A DNA stretch of 64,000 nt from Clostridium akagii DSM 12554 (GCF_000686725.1 NZ_KK366008.1:76074-140073), one strand, 5' to 3'; numbered from the stretch's first letter, positions 25,501-34,964 are shown. Notes: generated by a model not told the origin, from the sequence alone. Numbers and translations: made by a program.

Positions 25501-27051
25501 AAATAAATTTTGTGGCCTATTTGATAAAACTGCTAGTGGTGTATCATTTCCCATGGATCCAAGAGGTTCTTTGCCAGTAGTTGCCATAGACTTTAATATT
25601 ATTTTGAGGTCTTCAAGAGTGTACCCAAAGGCTTGTTGTCTTTCCTTCAAAACTTCTGGAACTATAACATTATTCTCTTCAGCGCCCTCAAAATCCTCTA
25701 ATATAAATTTGTTTTTATCAATTGCATCTTTATAGTCATAACTACTACATATATCTTTTTTAACTTCTTCATCACTGATGATTCTTCCTTGTTCAGTGTC
25801 TATAAGAAATATTTTTCCTGGTTCTAATTTTCCTTTTTTCTCTATTTCCTCAGGGGCAAAATCTAATACTCCAGCTTCTGAAGAAAGAACTACCATTCCT
25901 TTTTTAGTTATAACATATCTTGCTGGTCGTAATCCATTTCTATCTAAAACAGCTCCAACTTGCACTCCATCTGTAAATGTAACAGCGGCTGGACCATCCC
26001 AAGGTTCAATTAGTGAAGCATGATATTCGTAAAATGCTCGCTTATCTTTTTCCATTTCCGCGTTAGCTTCAAAGGCTTCTGGTATTAGCATCATCATAGC
26101 ATGAGCTGGACTTCTTCCATCCATCACCAGTAGTTCAAATATATTATCAAGAGAAGCTGAATCACTTCCAGTGGGATTTACAATTGGGAACAACTTATCT
26201 ATTTCATCGCCGAACACCTTTGATTCAAGGCTTCCTTCCCTAGCATTCATCCAATTTCTATTTCCCCTTATAGTGTTTATCTCACCATTGTGAGCTAAAT
26301 ATCTAAATGGTTGAGCTAAATCCCAAGTTGGAAATGTATTTGTACTATATCTTTGATGCACAAGTGCTATAGCACTTTTAAAGTTAATGTCATTCAAATC
26401 AATATAATAACTTTTTATTTGATCTGGTAATAATAATCCTTTGTATACTATTTTTCTACTTGAAAGACTACAAATATAGAAGCTGTCTGCATCTTTATCA
26501 AGAAGCCTACTTATTTCACTTTCTGCTCTTTTTCTAATAATGTATAATTTTTTCTCAAATTCCTCTTGATTTTTGCAATTATTTCCAATAAATATTTGTT
26601 TTATAACTGGTTCCGTACCTTTAGCTGTCTCGCCTATAAGACGACTATCTCTTGGTACATCTCTCCAGCCTAACATTTTTTGGTTTTCTTCTTGTACTAC
26701 CCTTTCCACTATACCTTCACATTGACTAGTAAAAGTAGTTTCTCTTGGCAGAAACACCATACCAATCCCGTATTTTCCTTCCTTAGGCAAATCAATTCCT
26801 AAGTTGTCACAAGCTATACTAAAAAATTCATGTGGTATTTGAAGCATAATTCCTGCACCATCACCTGTTTTAGTATCTGCCCCAACTCCACCTCTATGTG
26901 TCAAGTTAATCAATATTTCTATACCTTTTTTTACAATGTCATGGGACTTTTCGCCTCTAATGTTTGCTAAAATTCCAATACCACAATTATCTTTTTCAAA
27001 TTGTGGGTCATATAAGCCTTGAAGTTTTGCATAGCCCTTACTCATATTCAT
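22531..27051 (-). CDS. gltB: Glutamate synthase large (alpha) subunit
   Basis: A 1506-residue protein of full length. The N-terminal type II glutamine amidotransferase domain begins at Cys23 (DNCGIG), which would become the N-terminal nucleophile after removal of the leader peptide. The central domain and the FMN-binding synthase domain follow (GGKSNSGEGGEDPKRY, then GHDGGTGASPISS), with the [3Fe-4S] cysteines in VVEGCTMLRNCQKNTCEMG. The C-terminal beta-helix contains the GxxGxG repeats (GTVVVIGKRGRNFAAGMSGG). It hydrolyses glutamine and channels ammonia to 2-oxoglutarate. Start ATG 27051 behind AAGGGGG. An operon with gltD. Confidence 0.97.
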   Translation of the reverse strand: MNMSKGYAKLQGLYDPQFEKDNCGIGILANIRGEKSHDIVKKGIEILINLTHRGGVGADTKTGDGAGIMLQIPHEFFSIACDNLGIDLPKEGKYGIGMVFLPRETTFTSQCEGIVERVVQEENQKMLGWRDVPRDSRLIGETAKGTEPVIKQIFIGNNCKNQEEFEKKLYIIRKRAESEISRLLDKDADSFYICSLSSRKIVYKGLLLPDQIKSYYIDLNDINFKSAIALVHQRYSTNTFPTWDLAQPFRYLAHNGEINTIRGNRNWMNAREGSLESKVFGDEIDKLFPIVNPTGSDSASLDNIFELLVMDGRSPAHAMMMLIPEAFEANAEMEKDKRAFYEYHASLIEPWDGPAAVTFTDGVQVGAVLDRNGLRPARYVITKKGMVVLSSEAGVLDFAPEEIEKKGKLEPGKIFLIDTEQGRIISDEEVKKDICSSYDYKDAIDKNKFILEDFEGAEENNVIVPEVLKERQQAFGYTLEDLKIILKSMATTGKEPLGSMGNDTPLAVLSNRPQNLFAYFKQLFAQVTNPPIDPIREELVTSLINYIGAQGNILNGEIKDSPFIEISSPILTDLDMSKIKRLSNKDFKTTTIPITFKYDTGIDGFKEVLEKICERASQRVSEGYNIIVLSDRFGDSYEAAIPSLLAVAAVHHHLIREKTRTKVSIIIETGEARETMHMALLLGYGATAVNPYIAYKSIKQLVNQGEIEKLSYEQAIYNYNDAINHGLLKILSKMGISTLRSYHGAQIFEAIGLKSEFVDKHFTGTSSRIEGIGIETVAEEVLIRHKNAFNKIRKPISELDVGGNYAWRPDGEFHLFNPETIYKLQVSARNNNYELFKEFSGLINKQDEHLCTIRSMFSLKTDNEIPIDEVEPTSEILKRFCAGAMSFGSISKEAHETIAIAMNRIGGKSNSGEGGEDPKRYKKSANGDWKRSAIKQVASGRFGVNAEYLVNADEIQIKMAQGAKPGEGGQLPGKKVDDAIAKVRHSTPGIDLISPPPHHDIYSIEDLAQLIYDLKSTNPDARINVKLVSEVGVGTIAAGVSKAHADAILISGHDGGTGASPISSIKNAGIPWELGLSEAQQVLLLNDLRSRVVLQTDGQLKTGRDIVVAALLGAEEYVFATTLLVVEGCTMLRNCQKNTCEMGIATQDPELRKNFKGKPEYIVNFLTFLAMEVREYMAKLGFRTINEMIGRVDKIDIKDKSDHWKAKGIDLSRILYKPDMPSRIKPYCTKKQDHGIKNAMDYKLIKMSQNALYEGENVVGNFEIKNVDRAVGAMLSGKIAKIYGNKGLAEDTICFNFKGSAGQSFGAFGAHGLTLTLEGEANDYVGKGLSGAKLIIKTPKKSTFKQDENVIAGNTILYGATEGSLYINGVVGERFAVRNSGAIAVVEGVGDHCCEYMTGGTVVVIGKRGRNFAAGMSGGIAYVIDEDDSIENTIKNSELYIGELNEADSEVVFNMISDHYNYTASKKAGELLKNWNESSKLFKKIIPNAYKLILEKNKNVASKLRA

Positions 27052-27167
27052 GTTTTGCCCCCTTAATATTTAAACTAACAATAAGCTATTTTAACTTACG
27101 TAAATATAACGATATATCTATTATTAATTCATAAATATAAATTTTAGCGCATATATATAAATCAATA

Positions 27168-27187
27168 TATTACAATATGCTGTAATA
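27168..27187. promoter_or_regulatory. Inverted repeat downstream of the gltB promoter
   Basis: TATTACA (27168-27174) and TGTAATA (27181-27187) are a perfect 7-bp inverted repeat with a 6-base centre, located a little downstream of the predicted gltB transcription start. It could be a repressor site; the regulator is unknown. Confidence 0.35.
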
Positions 27188-27204
27188 AAATATTATTATT
27201 ATAT

Positions 27205-27233
27205 ATTATAATTGGTTTTTTGACGCTTTTCAA
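27205..27233 (-). promoter_or_regulatory. Sigma-A promoter of gltBD
   Basis: On the minus strand TTGAAA (27233-27228), 17 bases and TATAAT (27210-27205), giving a leader of about 145 bases. The rest of the 314-base gap between gltB and the helicase gene is very AT-rich and shows no gene. Confidence 0.7.
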
Positions 27234-27365
27234 CTTAAAACTTGCAATTTTCTATATTAATATTTATTTAGGCAAATTATTAATACTATTTGTTTTACAG
27301 GGTATGTATATTAAAATATACGTATAAATCATTAATAATTAATGCAATGAAATATTATAAATCAT

Positions 27366-29732
27366 TCATGCTGATGGTATTTTGTTACTTTTTACCCAGA
27401 ATTCATGTATAACATCATTCAGGTTTTCATATGGAATATTTATTCTTTTTAGATTATTCCATTCTTCTGGCATTAATTGTCTGTAAACCTTATTACTAAA
27501 TCTACTATCAATTAAAAGAACAAATCCCCTATCATTTTCTGTCCTAATAACCCTACCTGAAGCCTGCAATACTTTATTAATTCCTGGATATACATAAGAA
27601 TAAAGAAAACCATCTCCATTATTTTCACCAAAGTGGTCTTTTATAATATCATTTTCCAGGCATATTTTAGGAAGGCCAACACCTATAATAATTACTCCAC
27701 TAAGTTTCTCCCCTGCTAAATCTAGCCCCTCGCTAAAAGCTCCACCAATAACGGCAAACCCTATTAGTGTTTCACTATTATCTTCTGAAAACGCCTTTAT
27801 AAATTTGTTTCTATCTTCGTCACTCATATTTCTCTGTTGAATTATGATTCTCTCATTATCTCTGTGAAACAAATCTATAACTTTTTTCATATAATCATAA
27901 GAAGGAAAAAAAGCAATATAATTTCCTGTTTTTTCGCCAATAGATTTTTTTATTATCTCAGCAATTTTATCATAAGAGTATTTTCTATCGTGATATTTTG
28001 TTGATATTGTATCGTCTAACAATAAACATAAATTGTCTCTACTAAAGGGGGATTTAAAATTTATTCTATAGGAAGTTTCATCTCCTCCAAGTAGCCTCAT
28101 AAAATAATCCATTGGTGTTAGCGTTGCTGAAAAAAATACAGTGGTTTTTACCTTTTTTAAACATTCATGAAGTCTAGTTGAAGGATCTACGCAAAAAATT
28201 TTAACTTTAATATCCTCGTAATCTTTTTCTAAATAAGTTATATATTTTTCATCAAAATACTCAAAGGTTCTAGTAAATGCATTGACTTTAAAATACAAGT
28301 CCAATATATTATCATTTATTTCTGATTCTTCACCTGAAGCGAAATATTTTTCTGCCTCTTGTAGAAATTTTTTCAGTGGAGCCAGCATTTCTTTAGGTGG
28401 TTTTTTTTCGATAACCACCTTATTTGGGCTATCTTCACATTGTTTTTTCATTTTTACCATTATAGAGTTTGCACTATTCAAAGCTTTATGTATACTTTTT
28501 AGATTTCCCTTTGTTAAGTTTTTAAGATTTAAAATTTCTTTTTTTTGAAGTTCAGCTGAATACATTTCCCGAGATCTCTTAAGTAGATTGTGAGCTTCAT
28601 CCACAAGTAACACGTAGTCTCCACCATCATCCATAAAAAATCTTCTCAAATACACTCTAGGGTCAAATATATAATTATAATCACATACAACGCAATCACA
28701 CCAGTTAGTTAGGTCTAATGCGAATTCAAATGGACACACTGTATGCTTTTTTGCATAGATTTCAATAACTTCTTTAGTAATAAGATTATTGTTTAATATA
28801 TCAAGTATTGCATCATTTATTCTGTTATAATGCCCCTTTGCATATTTACAAACTTCTGGATCACAATTTGTTTCATCTTGAAAACATATTTTTTCTTTGG
28901 CAGTTATAAATATAGTTTTTAAATAAAGACCTCCACTTTGCAAAATCTCCAAAGCTTTTTTTGCCTCATTTGCCGTAGTTGTCTTTGCTGTTGTGTAAAA
29001 TATCTTTGATGTAAATCCTGCTTTTAAAGCCTTTAGAGCTGGAAAAATAGTAGCCATAGTTTTTCCAATGCCTGTAGGCGCTTTTGCAAACAATATTTTA
29101 TTTTCCATAATTGTTCTATATACAGCTACCGAAAACTCCCTCTGACCTTCTCTAAAAGAATCATATGGAAATCCTAATTTCTCAATGGACATATCCCTAA
29201 GATTTTTAAATTCACTTTGAACCTTTGCAAGATAAACAAATTTATCTATAATCTCATAAAAAAATTGTTGAAGATCAGTTTTAGAATATTGTTTTGTAAA
29301 ATATTTTATTTCACCACTATCCATTTGATAATAGGATAATCTAGTAAAAATAGTATCCAGTTTATGCTCTAAGCAATAAAAATATGCATAACAATTAACC
29401 TGAGCCCAGTGAAGAAAATTATAATCTTCCTTAATATTATCCAAACTATTTGTAGTAGTTTTAATTTCATCTATTATTATATCTGCATCCCTCGTTATTA
29501 CTCCATCAATCCTGCCTCTTATATCTATCTCTAAATCATCTTTTATGAATTTATAGGTTATTGTAACTTCACTCTTATAATCTTCTTTTGAATTTTTCTG
29601 CACCTTTTGATGCGCCTTAATAGCTTCTACATTTCTACTATTCCCAGCAAAACTTGAAACTAAATCTCCACCTCTTAAAACAAGTTCTATTAAATCTCTT
29701 ACCGATATTTTTATTATTTTAGAATTTTCCAT
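27366..29732 (-). CDS. RecB-like nuclease / DinG-XPD family helicase fusion
   Basis: A 788-residue protein with two parts. Residues 1-180 look like a PD-(D/E)XK nuclease of the RecB type: Asp76 in IRGRIDG and the E89-x-K91 in IIIDEIKT are the expected metal and catalytic residues. Residues 185-788 are a superfamily 2 helicase of the XPD/DinG type with Walker A APTGIGKT (218-225), Cys283, Cys290, Cys295 and Cys333 for an Fe-S cluster, DEAH (379-382), motif III FFSATLTP and motif VI QASGRVIRT. A 5'-3' DNA helicase with processing nuclease activity in repair is likely. Start ATG 29732 behind AGGA. It follows rarA with two bases between, which supports a repair unit. Confidence 0.85.
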   Translation of the reverse strand: MENSKIIKISVRDLIELVLRGGDLVSSFAGNSRNVEAIKAHQKVQKNSKEDYKSEVTITYKFIKDDLEIDIRGRIDGVITRDADIIIDEIKTTTNSLDNIKEDYNFLHWAQVNCYAYFYCLEHKLDTIFTRLSYYQMDSGEIKYFTKQYSKTDLQQFFYEIIDKFVYLAKVQSEFKNLRDMSIEKLGFPYDSFREGQREFSVAVYRTIMENKILFAKAPTGIGKTMATIFPALKALKAGFTSKIFYTTAKTTTANEAKKALEILQSGGLYLKTIFITAKEKICFQDETNCDPEVCKYAKGHYNRINDAILDILNNNLITKEVIEIYAKKHTVCPFEFALDLTNWCDCVVCDYNYIFDPRVYLRRFFMDDGGDYVLLVDEAHNLLKRSREMYSAELQKKEILNLKNLTKGNLKSIHKALNSANSIMVKMKKQCEDSPNKVVIEKKPPKEMLAPLKKFLQEAEKYFASGEESEINDNILDLYFKVNAFTRTFEYFDEKYITYLEKDYEDIKVKIFCVDPSTRLHECLKKVKTTVFFSATLTPMDYFMRLLGGDETSYRINFKSPFSRDNLCLLLDDTISTKYHDRKYSYDKIAEIIKKSIGEKTGNYIAFFPSYDYMKKVIDLFHRDNERIIIQQRNMSDEDRNKFIKAFSEDNSETLIGFAVIGGAFSEGLDLAGEKLSGVIIIGVGLPKICLENDIIKDHFGENNGDGFLYSYVYPGINKVLQASGRVIRTENDRGFVLLIDSRFSNKVYRQLMPEEWNNLKRINIPYENLNDVIHEFWVKSNKIPSA

Positions 29733-29734
29733 TT

Positions 29735-31006
29735 TTATAATTCCTGATCTTCGTCATAATATTTTATGTTTTTCATTTCACTTGGAAAATAGTCTTGCTG
29801 AACATAATGTCCTGGATAATTATGAGGATATTTATATCCTATCCCATTATCTAAGTTCAAAGCTCCTTTATAATGGGCATCCCTTAAATGCGGTGGAACT
29901 CTATATTGCTCTTTTTTAGCATCAAGAAAAGCAGCATCAACAGCACAAATAACTGCATTACTTTTTTTTGCCTTGCTAATGTATATAATAGCTTCTGCAA
30001 TGGGAATTCTAGCTTCTGGCATTCCTATTGTATTAAGAGCATTCCAAGCTGAGTGTGCTATAAGCATGGCCCTAGGATCTGCCATTCCCACATCCTCAGA
30101 TGCATGAACAATGATTCTTCTAACAATAAACTTCGGATCTTCTCCGCCAATAATCATTCTTGCAAACCAATAAAGTGCAGCATCAGGGTCCGAACCTCTC
30201 ATGCTCTTAATAAATGCTGAAACCATATCGTAGTGATTATCACCAGATTTATCATAATTAATCACTCTTTTCTGCATGCATTCCTCTGCTACTAACGCAT
30301 TTATTTTTATTACGCCCTCCGTATTTTTAGGCGTTGATAAGACTGCCAGTTCAAGAGCATTAATAGCGCTTCTAGCATCACCATTAGATAGGTTAGCTAT
30401 ATATGAAAAAGCATCCTCATCCATTTGGATTTTCATGAAACCATAACCTCTTTCTGAATCTTTAAGAATATTTTTTAAAATCCCTTTAATTTCTTCCTCT
30501 GAAAGCGATTCTAGCTGAAATATTTTAGATCTACTTAAAAGTGCACCATTTATTTCAAAATAAGGATTTTCTGTAGTTGCCCCAATTAAAACAACAATGC
30601 CTTTTTCTACAGCATCTAAAAGTACATCCTGCTGAGCACCTCTTTTTAAAGCATGGATTTCATCAATAAAAAATATACTTCTTTTACCATATAATTTCAT
30701 CAAATCTTCTGCTTTGTTTATATATTCTTTTATCTCTTTTACCCCTATAGTTGTTGCATTTAATTTCATAAATTCACATTTTGTTTCTCTAGATATTATG
30801 CTTGTTAAAGTTGTTTTACCTACTCCTGGAGGACCATACAGTATTATAGATGTTAAGTTATCAGATTCGATTAACCGTCTTAATAACTTTCCTTTACCTA
30901 CTATATTTTTCTGACCAAAAAATTCGTCTAAATTTCTTGGTCTCATTCTTTCCGCTAGAGGTTTATTGGCTGGATTTTTATCCATAGCCATTGTAAATAA
31001 ATCCAA
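29735..31006 (-). CDS. rarA: Replication-associated recombination ATPase RarA (MgsA)
   Basis: A 423-residue AAA+ ATPase related to clamp loaders. Walker A is GPPGVGKTT (about 50-58), Walker B FIDEIH, sensor region GATTENPYFEIN, and the C-terminal tetramerisation domain contains GMPEARIPIAEAIIYIS and RVPPHLRD. RarA acts at stalled replication forks. I start at TTG 31006 because AAGGAGG lies eight bases upstream and the resulting MDLFTMA start is usual for the family; the longer frame to 31072 has no site. It shares a transcript with the helicase gene downstream. Confidence 0.95.
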   Translation of the reverse strand: MDLFTMAMDKNPANKPLAERMRPRNLDEFFGQKNIVGKGKLLRRLIESDNLTSIILYGPPGVGKTTLTSIISRETKCEFMKLNATTIGVKEIKEYINKAEDLMKLYGKRSIFFIDEIHALKRGAQQDVLLDAVEKGIVVLIGATTENPYFEINGALLSRSKIFQLESLSEEEIKGILKNILKDSERGYGFMKIQMDEDAFSYIANLSNGDARSAINALELAVLSTPKNTEGVIKINALVAEECMQKRVINYDKSGDNHYDMVSAFIKSMRGSDPDAALYWFARMIIGGEDPKFIVRRIIVHASEDVGMADPRAMLIAHSAWNALNTIGMPEARIPIAEAIIYISKAKKSNAVICAVDAAFLDAKKEQYRVPPHLRDAHYKGALNLDNGIGYKYPHNYPGHYVQQDYFPSEMKNIKYYDEDQEL

Positions 31007-31059
31007 AATATATACCTCCTTACAATTTAAATGCCTACATATAATATTATACAATATAA

Positions 31060-31086
31060 AAGACACAAGCAAAATGCATGTGTCTT
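31060..31086 (-). terminator. Terminator after the ECF transporter gene
   Basis: AAGACACA (31060-31067) and TGTGTCTT (31079-31086) form an 8-bp perfect stem. The minus strand continues TTATATT, a weak T-tract, and the site lies between the ECF gene and rarA. Confidence 0.5.
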
Positions 31087-31104
31087 ATTTCTTAATTTAT
31101 TCAT

Positions 31105-31695
31105 TTATTTTTTTCTTACTCTTTGTACACCAATAACTATTGGCACAGTTATGATAACCGCAGCTATTGCCTCTGGAATTCCATTAACCGCAGCAACTGT
31201 TAAAAGTCCATTTCTAGCAACCCATGGTTTTATTTTCATGCGAGCAGCATATTGCTGTAAATACAATATATATATCATTCCAAGTACGCCTATTGTATTA
31301 GTAATTGATCCCACTGCCGCTCCCACTGCAACTTTTATAGCCTTATTGTTAATTGGAATTATTTTATAGCTATAATATGCTGTTATTCCTATTAAAATCC
31401 TTGGCAAAACTGATACTAAAGGATTTATTAGGGCAAAGGATAGTAGCGTAGGGGTGGAAATATTTTGAATTATACTTGAAATACCAAAAATAAGTCCTAT
31501 ACATATTCCAACAATTGGTCCCTCTATAATGGCACCAATTATTACAGGTAAATGCATTACTGTAACTGGAAGCAATGGCAGTTTAATATATCCCCATCCT
31601 GTAATTCCAAGCATAATGGATATGCCTGAAAGCATGCCAATAATAGTTAATTGCCTCACACCAATTTTTTTACGTGATATAATTTCATTTTTCAT
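31105..31695 (-). CDS. ECF transporter S component
   Basis: A 196-residue integral membrane protein with about six hydrophobic segments, from GMLSGISIMLGITGW through GAIIEGPIVGICIGLIFGISS to the C-terminal NGIPEAIAAVIITVPIVIGVQ. The start (RQLTIIGMLSGISIML) and the GAIIEGPIVG loop are typical of substrate-binding S components of energy-coupling-factor vitamin transporters. The shared EcfA/EcfT parts are not in the window. There is no recognisable riboswitch upstream, so the substrate (for example pantothenate, folate or another vitamin) cannot be told. Start ATG 31695 behind GGAGGAATG. Confidence 0.8.
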   Translation of the reverse strand: MKNEIISRKKIGVRQLTIIGMLSGISIMLGITGWGYIKLPLLPVTVMHLPVIIGAIIEGPIVGICIGLIFGISSIIQNISTPTLLSFALINPLVSVLPRILIGITAYYSYKIIPINNKAIKVAVGAAVGSITNTIGVLGMIYILYLQQYAARMKIKPWVARNGLLTVAAVNGIPEAIAAVIITVPIVIGVQRVRKK

Positions 31696-31869
31696 TTCTC
31701 ATTCCTCCGTTCTCATTCCATTATTCAGGATACAAGTCGAACTTTATTTTTTTTATGCTAATATTTAAATATTAACATTTGTTATTTTACCACGGTTATT
31801 TTAAAATTGATATGTATTTTTGTTTTTTGGCAATTTTCTGTATTTTATATATTTTCAGCTAGAGCTAGA

Positions 31870-32073
31870 TTATACCTTCTGGACATTTGACGCTTGACGA
31901 CCTTTAGGACCGTCAACTATATCAAATTTTACGGATTGACCTTCATCTAGATTTTTCCTGCTTCCTTCTTCTTTAATAGCTGAATAGTGTACAAAAACAT
32001 CATCATCCCCTTCAATTGAAATAAATCCGAACCCTTTCTCATCATTAAACCATTTAACAGTTCCAAGTGTCAT
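31870..32073 (-). CDS. Cold-shock protein
   Basis: A 67-residue CspA-type protein with the RNA-binding motifs GFGFIS (RNP1) and DVFVHYSAI (RNP2) and the ending [11 protein letters not shown]. It binds single-stranded nucleic acid and helps translation and mRNA stability. The start is ATG 32073 behind GGAGG; the frame extends upstream to 32088 without a site. Promoter at 32129-32157; short leader of about 50 bases, unlike the long cold-responsive leader of E. coli cspA. Confidence 0.95.
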   Translation of the reverse strand: MTLGTVKWFNDEKGFGFISIEGDDDVFVHYSAIKEEGSRKNLDEGQSVKFDIVDGPKGRQASNVQKV

Positions 32074-32128
32074 TATTAAAACCTCCATAATTGTATAATA
32101 TTTGGCACCTAAAAAAAATCATTCACAT

Positions 32129-32157
32129 ATATTATGTATATTTTCTTCAAGATGCAA
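32129..32157 (-). promoter_or_regulatory. Candidate sigma-A promoter of the cold-shock gene
   Basis: On the minus strand TTGCAT (32157-32152), 17 bases and TAATAT (32134-32129). It is divergent from the glgP promoter at 32275 and the 307-base gap between the two genes holds no other feature I can see. Confidence 0.5.
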
Positions 32158-32274
32158 TAAAATGTTTCATTTATATTATTTGATAAATTTTATGAATAAT
32201 TCATGATTTTTATAATAAATATATTATATTAATTTAACAGAAACATAACTGACATATTATAGTTTTTTATTTTA

Positions 32275-32303
32275 TTGACTAGCTAATCTATATGCTGTAA
32301 AAT
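32275..32303 (+). promoter_or_regulatory. Sigma-A promoter of glgP
   Basis: TTGACT (32275-32280), 17 bases and TAAAAT (32298-32303). The leader to the ATG at 32381 is about 70 bases. Confidence 0.65.
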
Positions 32304-32380
32304 TTAGTTATAAATAGTGTGATAATTAAGATAGTTTGCAATTTACAAAACATACTAATAAGATTCATTGGGGGTATACT

Positions 32381-34816
32381 ATGAAATTGACTAAAGAACA
32401 ATTAAAAACTGATTTCAAGAAAAAGCTTATGAACCTATATGCAGAAAGGGTTTCAGAATCATCAAAGCTTCATCAGTATCTTACTTTAGGTTCCTTAGTA
32501 AAAGAATACGCTTCTGAAAAATGGATGAATACAAACATTCAATATACAAAAAAGCATGTAAAACAAGTTTATTATTTCTCAATGGAATTTCTTATAGGTA
32601 GGTTACTTGGAAGTAATCTGTTAAATCTTGGTATAACTGATCTATGTAGCGAGGCTCTTCATGATTTTGGAATAGATCTTAATGAAATTGAAGAAGTAGA
32701 AAATGATGCAGGACTTGGAAATGGTGGACTTGGAAGACTTGCAGCTTGTTTTCTTGATTCCATGGCATCCATTGGTATCCCTGGACACGGTTGTGGCATA
32801 AGATATGATTATGGACTTTTCGAGCAAAAAATAATAAATGGATATCAAGTTGAAATCCCTGACAATTGGTTAAAACATGGTAATGTATGGGAAGTTCGAA
32901 AAGAGGATAAAGCAGCCGTAGTAAAATTTGGTGGCAAAGTATCAACTGTCTTTGAAGATAATAAACTTTGTTTTAAGCATGAGGATTATGAAGCTGTGCT
33001 TGCAATTCCCTATGATACACCTGTTATTGGCTATGAAAATAATACAGTTAATACATTAAGGCTCTGGAGTGCTGAAACTGTGGACAAAGATTTTGATTTG
33101 GATTCTTTTAGTAAAGGTGAATATACAAAAGCAGTTGAACACAAGTATTCCGTTCAATCAATTTCACAAGTTCTTTATCCAGACGATACAAGAGCCGATG
33201 GAAAAATTTTAAGATTAAAACAGCAGTATTTTTTTGTTAGTGCCGGTCTTCAAAGCATAATAAGACGGTACAAAAAAAGCAACCTACCCATTAATAGATT
33301 TGATGAATTTATAGCTATTCACATCAATGATACCCATCCTTCTATTGCTGTAGCCGAACTAATGAGATTACTTGTGGATGAAGAAAATTTGTCCTGGGAT
33401 GATGCATTTAAAATAACAACAAATACCTTTGCTTATACGAATCATACTATTATGAGTGAAGCTCTTGAAAAATGGCCTATTGAAATGTTTAAAAAGCTTT
33501 TGCCTAGAATTTTTATGATTGTTGAAGAAATCGACAGGAGATTTTGTATTGAAATAAATGAAAAATACAATGACCCACAAAAAGTTCATGATATGGCTAT
33601 TATTTCTGATGGTAATATTAAAATGGCATATCTTGCAATTGTTGGTAGTCATTCTGTTAATGGTGTAGCAAAACTTCACACTGAAATATTAAAAAGCAGA
33701 GAGCTTAATAACTTTTACAATTTTTATCCTTATAAATTTAACAATAAAACAAACGGTATAACTCATAGACGATGGTTACTAAAATCCAATCCAAAATTAT
33801 CCAGTCTCATTACAGAAACTATAGGCAATAAATGGATTCATGATCCAAATAAATTAATAGATATTCTTGCTTTTTCCAAAAATGCCAGTTTTCAAAACAA
33901 AATATATGAAATCAAACAGAGCAACAAAATTGATTTTGCCAATCATGTTAAAGATAATTATGGCATAATCATTGATCCTAACTCAATTTATGATGTTCAA
34001 GTGAAAAGATTACATGCATATAAAAGGCAATTGTTAAATATTTTTGGTATTTTAGATTTGTATTATAGATTAAAGTCTAATCCTAATTTAGATATAGTTC
34101 CCAGGACATTTTTTTTCGGTGCCAAGGCCGCGCCAGGATATTATTTAGCTAAGCGTACTATAAAACTTATTAATACAGTTGCCGATAAAATAAATAATGA
34201 TTCAAGTATAAATGGTAAAATAAAAATTATATTTTTGGAAAACTATTCTGTATCACTGGCAGAAAAAATTATTCCCTGTGCTGACGTGAGTGAACAAATC
34301 TCAACGACAACAAAGGAAGCCTCTGGTACTGGAAATATGAAGTTTATGATGAATGGAGCAATTACTGTTGCAACCCTAGATGGTGCAAATGTTGAAATGA
34401 GTGAAGCGGTTGGTGAGAATAACATAGTAATCTTTGGTATGAAGAAAGATGACGTCATTGATCTTGAGAAAAATAAAACCTATCATTCCATTGACTATTA
34501 TAATTCTGATTCTAGAATAAAGTTTATAATTGATAACTTGATTAATGGTTCCTTAGATGTACCTACCTCAGAGTTTGCCGATATCCACAAGTATCTCATA
34601 GCTAATAACGATGAATATTTTGTACTTAAAGATTTTGACTCATATATAAATGCTGAGAATAAAATAGATGGGTTATACAAAAACAGAGGAAAGTGGCTTG
34701 AAATGTCAATTTCAAACATTGCTCATTCAGGAGTTTTCTCCAGCGATAACACAATTGAACAATATTCCAAGGAAATATGGAATACAGATAGAATAACTAT
34801 AAATATGCACCACTAA
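32381..34816 (+). CDS. glgP: Glycogen/starch/alpha-glucan phosphorylase
   Basis: An 811-residue GT35 enzyme of normal length. The N-terminal part has YFSMEFLIGRLLGSNL and GLGNGGLGRLAACFLDS; the PLP lysine is Lys654 in EASGTGNMKF; RVSESSKL and the active-site loop NDTHPSIAVAELMRLL are also present. It releases glucose-1-phosphate from glycogen. I start at ATG 32381 behind GGGGGT; an in-frame ATG at 32336 has no site. It lies about 18 kb from glgC-glgD-glgA, so breakdown and synthesis are under separate control. Confidence 0.95.
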   Translation: MKLTKEQLKTDFKKKLMNLYAERVSESSKLHQYLTLGSLVKEYASEKWMNTNIQYTKKHVKQVYYFSMEFLIGRLLGSNLLNLGITDLCSEALHDFGIDLNEIEEVENDAGLGNGGLGRLAACFLDSMASIGIPGHGCGIRYDYGLFEQKIINGYQVEIPDNWLKHGNVWEVRKEDKAAVVKFGGKVSTVFEDNKLCFKHEDYEAVLAIPYDTPVIGYENNTVNTLRLWSAETVDKDFDLDSFSKGEYTKAVEHKYSVQSISQVLYPDDTRADGKILRLKQQYFFVSAGLQSIIRRYKKSNLPINRFDEFIAIHINDTHPSIAVAELMRLLVDEENLSWDDAFKITTNTFAYTNHTIMSEALEKWPIEMFKKLLPRIFMIVEEIDRRFCIEINEKYNDPQKVHDMAIISDGNIKMAYLAIVGSHSVNGVAKLHTEILKSRELNNFYNFYPYKFNNKTNGITHRRWLLKSNPKLSSLITETIGNKWIHDPNKLIDILAFSKNASFQNKIYEIKQSNKIDFANHVKDNYGIIIDPNSIYDVQVKRLHAYKRQLLNIFGILDLYYRLKSNPNLDIVPRTFFFGAKAAPGYYLAKRTIKLINTVADKINNDSSINGKIKIIFLENYSVSLAEKIIPCADVSEQISTTTKEASGTGNMKFMMNGAITVATLDGANVEMSEAVGENNIVIFGMKKDDVIDLEKNKTYHSIDYYNSDSRIKFIIDNLINGSLDVPTSEFADIHKYLIANNDEYFVLKDFDSYINAENKIDGLYKNRGKWLEMSISNIAHSGVFSSDNTIEQYSKEIWNTDRITINMHH

Positions 34817-34852
34817 CTTATTAGTATTAAATAGCAGAAAGTTCAATAAAAT

Positions 34853-34898
34853 AAGGGTAGTTCATAAATAATTTTTTAATCATTTATGAACTACCCTT
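34853..34898. terminator. Strong bidirectional terminator after glgP
   Basis: A 17-bp perfect inverted repeat: AAGGGTAGTTCATAAAT (34853-34869) and ATTTATGAACTACCCTT (34882-34898), with T-rich sequence following on the plus strand. It separates glgP from the convergent flavodoxin gene. Confidence 0.85.
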
Positions 34899-34964
34899 TT
34901 GATTTTCTTAATTTTTTTCTTAATTGTTTTGTTTTAAATCAAAATAAGCTTAATTTCTCCTGTT

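Noticed and set aside
31696-31869. Riboswitch upstream of the ECF S-component gene
   Set aside because: No FMN, TPP, cobalamin or THF riboswitch core sequences could be found, so the substrate cannot be inferred this way.
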